NCBI GenBank assembly: GCA_947496355.1
Contig: CANMCO010000002.1
Span: forward strand, 310,001-374,000
Direction of reading: 5' to 3'
DNA: 64,000 nucleotides
Source of the DNA: an uncultured Aquimarina sp.
GTDB taxonomy: Bacteria > Bacteroidota > Bacteroidia > Flavobacteriales > Flavobacteriaceae
Shown: positions 34,669 to 44,500 of the stretch, in pieces
Layout: every line of letters begins with the position of its first letter
Numbering within the stretch: position 1 is the stretch's first letter
The notes under the pieces: generated by a model
Told to the model about the DNA's origin: nothing
Database searches by the model: none
Seen by the model: the letters and a program-made list of their open reading frames with translations, nothing else
Program-made: the position numbers and the translations under genes

Positions 34669-36417
34669 ATGACTCAGGAACATCTTATAGGAAAACAAAT
34701 TCTACAATTAGAAGTTGATTCTTCAAAAGATGCCTATGCCATTCAACAAAAAATGAGTCAATTGGTATGGAGGGAGCTGTTGCCGGCATTAGAAAGTCTT
34801 TTTGACAATCTGGTTCATAAGGATTTGATGATACGATTGGATACAATTGAAATCGATATTGGCAATATTAACCTGGGTTCTGGTAATACAAACGAAATAG
34901 TAAACAGAATAATAAAGCTTTTAAAAGAAACCCTCGAGGATAAATTAAGAAGTATAAATAATCGAGAAATTATAAAAAGAACCATAGGAAAAGATCAATT
35001 TAATAAGGGACTTTATTCAAAACAGAATACTTTTTCTGGGGAGGTAAATCAAAACTCCGAAATAATCAACCAGAATGGAAATGGATACGCTAAAAGAACA
35101 GATAGGAAAGAGAATGTTATAGTACCAGATGAAGTAGGTCAATCACGCAGACGATATTATTTTGATGCCTGGTTATATTGGCTCCAAAAAGGAGTATTAC
35201 CTTCTTACGTTATTACGCCAGATGACAATTGGATAAAACTTGTTTTGGAAACCCTAGGAGTTGATTTGAATGCCGTTACTATTTTAGAAAATAAACTCAA
35301 AAGGCATCCAATAGCAATACAAAGGTTGGTGTTGCAACACTCAGCACAAGATCTAAAATCGATTGTTGAACTGTACACAGGATTCTCTCAAACTTATATA
35401 TTAGAGTTTCTTAAAGAATTAAAATCAATACATAAAGAACAAGATGATGCTGGCACCCCATCAATATCATCTAGAAACTTGGAAGTCGAAATTTGGAAGC
35501 AAATTTTTGAAATTATTATTTTAGATAGACAAAAGTTGGATAGTATAGTGCTTGGAAGAAAGGTGATTAATCATGCCATCTTGACCGAAGCAATTTATGG
35601 ATTTGAAATAAGAAAAATAGTAAGATACATTGTAGCTAGAAATAGACCTAAAGATTACCCCATCTTGATCGAAGTTCTAAACGATAAGGCTTTGGTTAAT
35701 CAAATAGACAGTATAGAAGAATCTACATCTCTTGACTCTTCTCCTGAAGTTAAGGAGGAAAATCCAAAGACAAAAACTAGAGTTGAAGAAGAGATAAAAT
35801 CTTCCAAAGAAATACCTAAAGAGGATACATTAGAAAACGAGTTATTAAATACGGATAGAGCTAAGGAATTGAAGTCCAAAAAGCAAGAGGTTGAATTTGA
35901 AAAAGAGGAATTAGAATCCCCTCAATTTTTTAATAATGCAGGTGTAGTTTTACTACATCCGTTTTTGAGTTCATTTTTTAATAAACTTGACTTATTAAAA
36001 GGAAACGATTTTGTGGATTTTAAGGCTAAGAGCAAGGCTATAGTTTTATTACATTTTTTGGCTACAGGGCAGGATAAGCCGAAAGAATATGAAATGGTAT
36101 TGCCAAAATTTCTTTGTGAAATGGAAGCAAACATGCCCGTAGATCATACTATACAGATATCCAAAGAAGAAAAAGAAGAAGCAAATAACGTTTTGCAAGC
36201 TGTCATATCACATTGGGGAGCATTAGGAGATGTGTCTTCAGAAGGTCTTAGAGAAGGGTTTCTTATGCGAGATGGAAAGCTGGAAAAAGAACAAACTGGT
36301 TGGAAACTGTTTATTGAGCAAAAGACCATGGATATTTTGTTGGATAAACTTCCATGGAATTTAAGCTTGATAAAACTACCCTGGATGAAAGAAATACTTA
36401 AAGTTGAATGGAGATAA
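34669..36417 (+). CDS. eCIS tape-measure-type protein (Afp14-like)
   Basis: 582 aa, 4 bp behind the preceding stop. N-terminus HLIGKQILQLEVDSSKDAYAIQQKMSQLVWRELLPALESLFD and DLMIRLDTIEIDIGNI match the family named contractile injection system tape measure proteins. Near 420-490 is the second signature FFNNAGVVLLHPFLSSFFNKLDLL, IVLLHFLATGQDKPKEYEMVLPKFLCEM. A charged, low-complexity linker (~355-415) separates the halves. It is thought to set tail length together with the terminator. It is the last clear structural gene before the cargo block. Confidence 0.85.
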   Translation: MTQEHLIGKQILQLEVDSSKDAYAIQQKMSQLVWRELLPALESLFDNLVHKDLMIRLDTIEIDIGNINLGSGNTNEIVNRIIKLLKETLEDKLRSINNREIIKRTIGKDQFNKGLYSKQNTFSGEVNQNSEIINQNGNGYAKRTDRKENVIVPDEVGQSRRRYYFDAWLYWLQKGVLPSYVITPDDNWIKLVLETLGVDLNAVTILENKLKRHPIAIQRLVLQHSAQDLKSIVELYTGFSQTYILEFLKELKSIHKEQDDAGTPSISSRNLEVEIWKQIFEIIILDRQKLDSIVLGRKVINHAILTEAIYGFEIRKIVRYIVARNRPKDYPILIEVLNDKALVNQIDSIEESTSLDSSPEVKEENPKTKTRVEEEIKSSKEIPKEDTLENELLNTDRAKELKSKKQEVEFEKEELESPQFFNNAGVVLLHPFLSSFFNKLDLLKGNDFVDFKAKSKAIVLLHFLATGQDKPKEYEMVLPKFLCEMEANMPVDHTIQISKEEKEEANNVLQAVISHWGALGDVSSEGLREGFLMRDGKLEKEQTGWKLFIEQKTMDILLDKLPWNLSLIKLPWMKEILKVEWR

Positions 36418-36433
36418 AATAGTGTACTATTAA

Positions 36434-37135
36434 GTGAGATTAACAAAAAAAAGAAAAAACCATAGCGCCCATAGTTTAGTTCAGGCTAAGCAAGAACCGT
36501 TCTTTTCAAAAGAACGGAAAGGGAGTCTTTTTTCTAAATCAAATGAAAATACTTCATCTTTTTTTACATCTAATGGTGATAATACACTTCAAAAAAAAGA
36601 TAACCCATCCCAAAATATAATTCAACGCCAAGACGAACCTGATCAAACAGTAACAAGAGATAGAAGAGGACAAGGTGGATCAAGGTCAGAAAGAGGCTCT
36701 TCAAGAGCCAATAGATGTTATACCAATCCAGAATTCCCTGATTTTAGATGTCTTGCCTATGCTCTAAAACTAGATATCGATGAGAATTTATGGAATAATG
36801 CACATCATTTTTATAGGGTAGCGTCATTATATCCTAATAATAATGAACTCATGTGGAACACATTTTTAAGATATGGATTGGGTATTAATCTTTTACAAAC
36901 AAGCTTTGGGTTTCTGGGAGCCAACGAGACACTGGGTACAGCTCTTTCTTATGGTACAGGTATAGGTCTAAAGTCTTATGAGTTTTTTCAAAATGGACAA
37001 TTACAACTTGATATACCCATACCACTTAGGCGAGGTATTAACCTGGATTTGCAGTTTGATTTAAATGCTAATCCTGATAATTTAAGAGAGATAAGAGGAG
37101 TTACTGGGGGAGTTGGGTTTTCAGGACATTTTTAA
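36434..37135 (+). CDS. Candidate eCIS cargo with PFF motif but no DUF4157
   Basis: 233 aa, starting with GTG at 36434, three bases after an in-frame stop; no ATG is available. Residues 22-24 are PFF, 32-38 LFSKSNE and 43-44 FF, the same spacing as in the next two cargo proteins. There is no DUF4157 and no HExxH. A Gln/Arg/Gly-rich linker (~55-90) leads to a ~140-residue C-terminal domain with NPEFPDFRCLAYALKLD and alternating strands (LQLDIPIPLRRGINLDLQFDLN) ending GVGFSGHF. I do not recognise that domain. It is placed between the tape measure and the first large DUF4157 protein. Confidence 0.65.
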   Translation: MRLTKKRKNHSAHSLVQAKQEPFFSKERKGSLFSKSNENTSSFFTSNGDNTLQKKDNPSQNIIQRQDEPDQTVTRDRRGQGGSRSERGSSRANRCYTNPEFPDFRCLAYALKLDIDENLWNNAHHFYRVASLYPNNNELMWNTFLRYGLGINLLQTSFGFLGANETLGTALSYGTGIGLKSYEFFQNGQLQLDIPIPLRRGINLDLQFDLNANPDNLREIRGVTGGVGFSGHF

Positions 37136-37183
37136 AACAGTTAAATAGTAAGAAAAATAAATTCAAATAAGGATTGAAATAGA

Positions 37184-40100
37184 GTGAAAGTTGGCGAGGT
37201 ACAAAAAACTACTGCTTCTAAAAATGAAATACAAATGAAGCAGGAACCTTTCTTTAATAAAGAAGGGAAGGGAGATTTTTTTTCAAAATCTAATGAAAGA
37301 TCAAAACCTTTTTTCAGCCCAACAACAGTACAACCAAAACTTAAAATAGGGAAACCTAACGATAAATATGAAGTAGAAGCCGATGCAATGGCTGATCAAG
37401 TGGTACAAAAATTAGCACAACCATCTGGGAATACTACTACAAAAAATACAGATAGTGAACAATTACAAAAGAAAGAAGAAGAGGAGTTGTTGCAAAATGA
37501 ACTAGACGTACAACAAAAACCTATTTTTGAGAGTAATGCAGAGCAACCTGAAGCAGAAGTACAAACCAAATCATTAAACGTTCCTTTCTTACAAGCAAAG
37601 TGTGCTGCCTGTGAGCAGGAAGAAAAAGTACAAAAAAAAGAAGATGAACAGTCTGAAGAAGAACCAGATCTTCAGAAAAAGTCAATTTTCGAAAGTAACG
37701 AAGAAGATGGGAATGGGGTACAGCCTAAATTAATGCTTAAAAAAACAGAAGAAAAACCTCCAGAGGAAGAGGAACCTGTTCAACTGAAAGAAATAGATCA
37801 AAAACTCCAAAAGCAAAAAGACGAAGAGATTCAGACTAAAAGTGAGAGCGATAACGAAACCACTTCTCCTGATTTACATTCTAGGTTAAATGCCTCTAAG
37901 GGCGGAGGTAGTAATTTGCCAGATGATACACGATCCTCTATGGAATCTGGTTTTGGTGCAGACTTCTCTAATGTCAAGGTGCATACAGGTACTCAAGCCA
38001 ACGACATGAATAAGGAGCTAGGAGCTAGAGCTTTTACCCACGGTAGTGATATTTATTTTAATAAGGGAGAATATAGTCCGGGCACTACATCTGGACAACA
38101 TTTGCTGGCACATGAGTTAACACATACGGTACAACAAGGAGCTGTTGTGCGACAGAAACCCAAACAATCCTATCACCAAACGCAACCAAAAATTCAAGGG
38201 CTTTTCGGGAGAATATGGAGTGCAGCCAAGAGTGTTGGTAAAGCAGCCTGGTCTGGAGTGAAAAAAGCAGGTAGTGCAGTAGTGAGTGCGGTATCCAAAG
38301 GCGTAGATTGGATTTTAGGTAAAATATCACCAATTCTGCAAAGAATACCAGGCTATACCTTACTTACTGTAATATTAGGTAAAGACATCATATCTGGAAA
38401 TGCAGTAGAGCGCAATGGCCCTAATCTAATCAAAGGTTTTATCGGATTAGTACCAGGTGGCCATGACCTATGGATGAAGCTGGAAGAATCAAAAATGATA
38501 ACCAGTGCTTTCAGTTGGTTGAATGGTGAGATCGCTAATTTGGGACTAAGTTGGTCAGCTATCAAAGGAGCTTTTAAAACCGCAGTATCCTCACTTTCGG
38601 CAACAGATGTATTTAGTCCTATAGATGCTTTTAATACTAAGATAAAGCCAATTTTCGCTCCAATACTCGCCAAAATCCTTACGCTAGCCAAGAAAGTAGT
38701 GAAAAAAGTAGCTGAGTTTGTCTTAGAAGGATTCTTAAGAATGGCAGGCCCATTTGGTAAAAAAGTAATGGATATTTTGCGTAAAGCGGGCGATACATTC
38801 TGGACGATTGTTGGCGACCCAATTGCCTTTTTGAATAATCTAATCAAAGCCGTAAAAGGTGGAGTCAATAAATTTAAAACCAATATTAAAAAACATCTCA
38901 TTGGTGGATTAGTAGGTTGGTTAACAGGGGCTATGGGTGATCTGCCGATCCAGATACCACAAACCTTTGATGTTAAAGGGGTATTGCATCTTGGTCTACA
39001 AATTATGGGTGTTACCTGGGGTAATATCAGACAAAAACTTGTGAAAAGAGTGGGTGAACCTCTGGTAAAAGCTGCTGAAACTGGTGTTACAATTGTAAAA
39101 ACATTGATTACCGAAGGGCCAATGGGTCTTTGGGAAATGCTAAAAGAAAAAGCTGCAGAGATTAAGCAAACCATTATGGGTGGTATTCGCAATTGGGTAA
39201 TTACCCAGTTGGTAAAGCAGGGTATCATAAAAATACTGAGCTTTTTAAACCCTGCAGGAGCCATAGTACAAGCGGCATTGGCGATATACAATGGAGTGAT
39301 GTTCTTTGTAGAAAACTGGCAACGTATTGCTGATTTTGTGAATGCTATATTTACATCTATAGGAAAAATAGCAGCAGGAAATTTAGGTGCGGCAGCAGCA
39401 TTTATCGAGAAAGCTATGGCACAAAGTATTCCTATTATCTTAAGTTTTGTGGCTCGTTTACTTAATATCGGTGCTATTGGTAAAGCCATTAAAAAAATTA
39501 TCCAAAAGATCAGAAAACCAATAGATAAGGTGATCCATAAAGTGATTGACTTTATTGCAAAGCAGTTAAGGAAGCTGTTTAGAGCTGGTAAAAAGGGAAT
39601 GAAAAAGGTTAAAGGAGCTGCAACAGGGCTTGTAAAATGGTGGAGTAACAAAGTTTCATTCACAACGGCAGATAAAGGGAAACATGAAATTTTTTATAAA
39701 GGTACCGGTGATAATTCTAAGTTATTTATGGCAAGTGAAAACCCTGATCCACTTGTTAAAAAGCTTGATGATACAATAGAAGAAACTGATCCAAGTGATA
39801 TAGATAATAAAAAGAACATTAGAAAGGCTAAAAGATATTATAGAGAAAGTGTGATACCTACTGAAGAAAAGTTAAGGGATTTACAGAAAAAAGGAAGGTC
39901 TCTTAAAAAGCAATCAAGTATAGACGATAATGAAAAAGAAATAAAGAAAGTAGATAAAAAACATGATAAAGTATTCAAAAAACTTAAGAATCACCTTTCT
40001 AAAATCAAATTCAAATCTGATGCGACACCAACTACAGTAAAAACTAAAGTTACAAATTCTAAGGATGGGTTAAAAAGGCCTACAAAAGTTATTGCTGAAC

Positions 40101-40765
40101 CGTTGACATGGGTAGCCGGAAATACTAAAGGTAGTTCGCCGAAAGAAGATCCAGTTGGGTGGAATTTTGCCAATTCTGGAGTAAGAGAAGGAGTTTATAT
40201 ACGAGGTCATTTACTTAATGATAATATTCATGGGCCAGGTGTAGCGTGGAATATGGTTCCAATTACAAGGACAATGAATACCACAATGGAGAGTCAGGCA
40301 GAGAGCAAAGGGAAAGCAGTATTAAAGGATACTTCAAAAATAATGTTTTATGAAGCAATCGTTGATAGCTATTATACAGACAGTGGTGTTCCAGACCATG
40401 TTTATTTTCCAAGTAAATTAACTATAAAATGGGGAGATCTTAAAAAGAATGATCAATATGATGAAACTGGGAAAAGAACCAATACTATGTCAAAATCATT
40501 TACTCAGGGTCGCCCCGCAATGCCCTTTAATATAAATGATTTAGGAACAACTTTATTGGTCAGTAAGTTAGGCTTTGATCCTAAATTTGCCAAAGTAGTA
40601 AATGATTTGAGAAAAAATGACGGAAGATTTACTGAATTTTCGGATTTCAATAATAGAATAACAGCGTTTTATTCTAACAAACCAAATAGAAAAGCTGAAA
40701 AGAGTAATGGTATAAGTCACTTAATAAAGAAAAGAGCTTCAAGTGAAGTAGTTTTTGATAAATAA
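37184..40765 (+). CDS. DUF4157 (eCIS core) cargo with C-terminal His-Me nuclease-like toxin domain
   Basis: 1193 aa, GTG start, confirmed by collinearity with its neighbours (PFF at 22-24, FFSKSNE 32-38, PFF 42-44). Then GKPNDKYEVEADAMAD (56-71), a Gln/Glu/Lys-rich linker with a CxxC motif (KCAACEQEEK), and DUF4157 at ~235-315 ending LLAHELTHTVQQ with HExxH. Residues ~320-850 are amphipathic helices rich in Ala, Lys and Gly. The C-terminal ~200 residues contain IRGHLLNDNIHGPGVAWNMVPITRTMN, resembling the RGH...N metal site of DNA/RNA non-specific endonucleases. DUF4157 marks eCIS-loaded toxins, so this is probably a delivered nuclease. Nuclease call is moderate. Confidence 0.8.
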   Translation: MKVGEVQKTTASKNEIQMKQEPFFNKEGKGDFFSKSNERSKPFFSPTTVQPKLKIGKPNDKYEVEADAMADQVVQKLAQPSGNTTTKNTDSEQLQKKEEEELLQNELDVQQKPIFESNAEQPEAEVQTKSLNVPFLQAKCAACEQEEKVQKKEDEQSEEEPDLQKKSIFESNEEDGNGVQPKLMLKKTEEKPPEEEEPVQLKEIDQKLQKQKDEEIQTKSESDNETTSPDLHSRLNASKGGGSNLPDDTRSSMESGFGADFSNVKVHTGTQANDMNKELGARAFTHGSDIYFNKGEYSPGTTSGQHLLAHELTHTVQQGAVVRQKPKQSYHQTQPKIQGLFGRIWSAAKSVGKAAWSGVKKAGSAVVSAVSKGVDWILGKISPILQRIPGYTLLTVILGKDIISGNAVERNGPNLIKGFIGLVPGGHDLWMKLEESKMITSAFSWLNGEIANLGLSWSAIKGAFKTAVSSLSATDVFSPIDAFNTKIKPIFAPILAKILTLAKKVVKKVAEFVLEGFLRMAGPFGKKVMDILRKAGDTFWTIVGDPIAFLNNLIKAVKGGVNKFKTNIKKHLIGGLVGWLTGAMGDLPIQIPQTFDVKGVLHLGLQIMGVTWGNIRQKLVKRVGEPLVKAAETGVTIVKTLITEGPMGLWEMLKEKAAEIKQTIMGGIRNWVITQLVKQGIIKILSFLNPAGAIVQAALAIYNGVMFFVENWQRIADFVNAIFTSIGKIAAGNLGAAAAFIEKAMAQSIPIILSFVARLLNIGAIGKAIKKIIQKIRKPIDKVIHKVIDFIAKQLRKLFRAGKKGMKKVKGAATGLVKWWSNKVSFTTADKGKHEIFYKGTGDNSKLFMASENPDPLVKKLDDTIEETDPSDIDNKKNIRKAKRYYRESVIPTEEKLRDLQKKGRSLKKQSSIDDNEKEIKKVDKKHDKVFKKLKNHLSKIKFKSDATPTTVKTKVTNSKDGLKRPTKVIAEPLTWVAGNTKGSSPKEDPVGWNFANSGVREGVYIRGHLLNDNIHGPGVAWNMVPITRTMNTTMESQAESKGKAVLKDTSKIMFYEAIVDSYYTDSGVPDHVYFPSKLTIKWGDLKKNDQYDETGKRTNTMSKSFTQGRPAMPFNINDLGTTLLVSKLGFDPKFAKVVNDLRKNDGRFTEFSDFNNRITAFYSNKPNRKAEKSNGISHLIKKRASSEVVFDK

Positions 40766-40772
40766 TTTAGGT

Positions 40773-41555
40773 ATGCATGAGAAAATAGAACCATTTAAAA
40801 AATTAATTGAAGAGCTTTTAAATAATGCCAAAATTTTAGTGGAAGAAAATAATTTATCGTATACAATAGATAAGGCAAATAATATGGTTTTGGAAGAATA
40901 TGATGAATGGATACAGGAAGGTGTTGATATTCAAATCCCTCATAATCATCTTGAGTATATGCTGGTTTCTGGGTTAAGATTAGATTGGACAAATGAGAAA
41001 ATTTTAGACGATAATAACACTTATATTTATGGGAGTTTTTTTTTACATGGGGTGTTTGAACCTATTGTTTTTCCATCTCATTTTTGGGAAGTTTACAATG
41101 ATCCCATTGAAGATAAAAAACAAAAAGAAACCCTACAGAAATTAGGATATTTTCAGCGCTCAGCTCATGGAGATGACGGTACTTTTGGTTGTTTCTACAG
41201 AGAATCAAAAGAGTACCCATTTCCGATCTATTTTTATGATAATGGCATTTATTTCCCAATGTCATTAAATCTGGATGAATATTATGAAGCTATGCTTTTT
41301 TGCAAAGCAGTTGTTTTATGGCAATATTTTTATTTAGAGCCAAAAGATATTATAAAAGGTTTAAAAGGTCAGAAATGTGAAAATTGGATTTCTCTTTATG
41401 ATGATTTAGAAGGTAACCCTTCACGAGTTGAGGGAATTATTAAGCATATGGATGCTTTAATTAAACAATTCCCTGTACTATTTCCTGATTTTGATATTTC
41501 CTTTTTCGAAAATAAAAGAAACGCTTTAATGGATGTATATAATTCAAACAAGTAG
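40773..41555 (+). CDS. Unknown protein, immunity candidate for the nuclease cargo
   Basis: I use the ATG at 40773 (260 aa), 7 bp behind the toxin stop; the TTG at 40755 would overlap the toxin gene. The product is soluble, acidic and rich in Trp, Tyr and Phe, with GDDGTFGCFYRESKEYPFPIYFYDNGIYFPMSLNLDEYYEAM in the middle and a helical C-terminus. I do not recognise a family. Its placement directly after a toxin-like C-terminal domain, on the same strand and before the next cargo gene, is the arrangement of immunity genes in polymorphic toxin loci. Function is inferred from position only. Confidence 0.6.
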   Translation: MHEKIEPFKKLIEELLNNAKILVEENNLSYTIDKANNMVLEEYDEWIQEGVDIQIPHNHLEYMLVSGLRLDWTNEKILDDNNTYIYGSFFLHGVFEPIVFPSHFWEVYNDPIEDKKQKETLQKLGYFQRSAHGDDGTFGCFYRESKEYPFPIYFYDNGIYFPMSLNLDEYYEAMLFCKAVVLWQYFYLEPKDIIKGLKGQKCENWISLYDDLEGNPSRVEGIIKHMDALIKQFPVLFPDFDISFFENKRNALMDVYNSNK

Positions 41556-41568
41556 ATAATTAAAATAT

Positions 41569-44500
41569 TTGAAAGTAGCTGAAGCACATAAAAGCACTGC
41601 CGCTAAAAATCAAGTACAGGCAAAACGGCAACCGTTCTTTAAAAAAGAAGGGGAGAATGGCTTTTTTTCTAAATCCAGCGAAGTTGCAGAACCTTTTTTC
41701 AGTCCAACCACTATAATTCAGCCCAAGCTTACCATTGGTAAACCTAATGATAAGTATGAGGTAGAGGCTGATGATATGGCTGATAAAGTAGTGCAAAAAT
41801 TAAGTGAAAAATCTACAGATGCACCTCCTTCAGAAAATGAAAAAGAAGAGGCTGTTCAAACAAAACCCGAAGAAACAACAGAAATTCAAGCTAAATGTGC
41901 AGACTGTGATCATGAAGAAAAATTGCAAAAAAAGGAAGAAGATGAGGTTTCTGAAACTGATGTAGAAGTACAGGAAAAACCAATTTTTGAAAGCAATGCC
42001 GAGCAACCAGAGGCAGAAATACAAACAAAACCTTTACAGTTATTGGATTCTTCATCTGTTAATGGTACTCCGGTTATTCAGCGTTTTGTCGACGAATCAG
42101 ATACAGAATCAAAAATTAGTGCTTCTCCTGATCAAGAAGAACAGGTACAGAAGAAAGAAGAAGATGAGGTATCTGATACTGATGTAGAAATACAAGAAAA
42201 GCCGATTTTTGAAAGCAATGCAGAGCAACCAGAAGCAGAGGTACAAACAAAACTGGTAGAGCCTATAGCAACTACCACTATAGATAATTCGGTTACAGCA
42301 GAAAACACAATTAATACTTCTGATACGGTACAAACGAAAGGCATGCTAAATCTTCAGACAGCTAGCACATCTAAAACAGCTGAACCTGAGGAAAAATTAC
42401 AAGAAAAAGAAGAAGAACTTTCCGAGGCCAAAGAAGAAATACATACAAAATTAAGTACTGCAGATGTTCCTCAACCTCCTGATGAGGAGGAAAATATACA
42501 AACAAAATCTGAGGCAACGGAAAATGAAGCGTCATCTGATTTGCAAAGCAGATTAGACTCTAGTAAAGGAGGAGGTAGTCCATTACCATCTGATATGCAG
42601 GATTCTATGGGTGATGCCATGGGAGCCGATTTTAGTAATGTTCGTGTGCACACTGGTAGTGAAGCTGTAGAAATGAATAAAGGCCTTAATGCCCAGGCTT
42701 TTACTCATGGTAGTGATATTTATTTTAATAAAGGGAAATACGATACGAATTCAAGTTCAGGAAAACATTTACTGGCGCATGAATTGACTCATACGGTGCA
42801 GCAGGGAGGTACAAATTTGATTCAAAGACAGGGTGATGATCAAAATGATTCCGATTCAACGAATAATAATAATACAAATGAAAATACTTCTGAAGTTAAT
42901 TCAGGAGATAATGGGAATCAAAATACTGTAGAATCTTCAAATGAAAACTCAGTTAATTCTCAAAATTCCAATGATTCTGAAACTACTTTGCAAAATGGTG
43001 TAGAAGAAAATATTGTTAACCAAAGTACAGAAGTTCAGGATCAAGAGGGGAATATTCAAGATAATGCATCTACGGTTGAACAAGAGAATTTTTCGAATAT
43101 AGCATCAGAGGGTAATGAATCAACAAATGCTAGTTTTAATACTGGGAACTCAGTTTCTGAAAGTACTGAAATGGGCGTAGGTAACTTCTCAAGTGAAGAT
43201 GATATGTCTTCTACCGGCAATACAACCCAAACCAGTAATCAGAATGCATCAGACACTCCGCCATCTTTTCCCCATTTTGAGGCTTTTGAAACCTTCGTTG
43301 AGGAGCAAAAGAATACGTCAAATGAGTTTTTTGACCTTAAGAAATCTGAACTAGAAAGAGGTATAAATAACGAAAAAAGAAGGATAAATGAGGTAGTTCA
43401 GACAGAAATAGGAAGATTAGAAAGGACATTGAGTGAGACTATTGGTAAAATACGTCAGACGCATACCGCAACTCGAAATAGTATAATATCCAAAAGAGAT
43501 ACTGAAATACAAAACGCAGAGGAAGTAGCTAGAATTGAATTAGAAAAAATTGATCAGATAATAACTGATAAGAAAGACTTAATAAGAGAAAAAGGCGAGG
43601 AAAAAGCAATTCAATTGATTGATACTGGAAATGAAAGAGCTACACATGCATTAGATACTACTAATACTAACGCTAGAGAAGTTCATTCAATTATTAATCA
43701 AAAGGAGCGCCAACATAGTAATAAGGATAATGCATCAGATGTAGCAGCAGAAGCAAGAAGAAATGCGCCGAGAACGATTCAGGATATAAGAAATTCTGGC
43801 AATGCAATAGCAGGAGCCGTAAGAACTCATTCGTCTGATTTTGCACAGAAATATAGAGATGAAGCCAATGAGATTGCAAATGAATTTGATGAACCTAGGA
43901 CAGAGTCTAGAGAAGCAATAATTTCTAAGAAAAACGAAACCATTGATGCTTTAAGAGAATCCACACAGGAAGCACTGAATGGACTTGATGAAGAAACCCC
44001 TAACTTAATTGGTAGTTTGAATGACGCCATTCAACCTCAAATACTTCAGTTAAGATCTCTATCAGATACGATAGATTCTCAATTAGATACTATTTATCAA
44101 ACAACTTCTGGAAATATTGATGAGATCAGGACAAATACTTTGAATGAAATTGATCAATTTAAAACAGAGGTGTCAGAAATATTTTGGCACCCAGATGAAG
44201 TTCAGGAGGCACATGCAGATTTAGGTAAAGCAGTTGATGAACATTATACGGATGTTATTAGTTATGTAACTGATGTTATTTCTAAAGTGAATAGCGCAGG
44301 AGGAGAATTTACAACTGCATTAATTCTAGAACAAAATAAATTAATTCCCTCTATTACAGGTACTCATGATACTTATAAAGAAGCAGCAGATGAGTTGAAA
44401 ATCGAGACAAATGCAAAAGTAGATGAAATAAGTTCTGAATCTAAAACGTCAACAGAATCTGTGGCTGTAAATCTAGGCGATGGGCTTCAGGAAACTATTG

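Noticed and set aside
38353..39663. Long open frame (436 codons) on the minus strand within the first DUF4157 cargo gene
   Set aside because: It lies fully inside a well-supported gene on the other strand, its product has improbable composition and no recognisable domain. It is a shadow of the repetitive Ala/Lys/Ile helices.
40755..40772. Upstream TTG start for the first immunity candidate
   Set aside because: It would overlap the toxin gene; the ATG at 40773 gives normal spacing.
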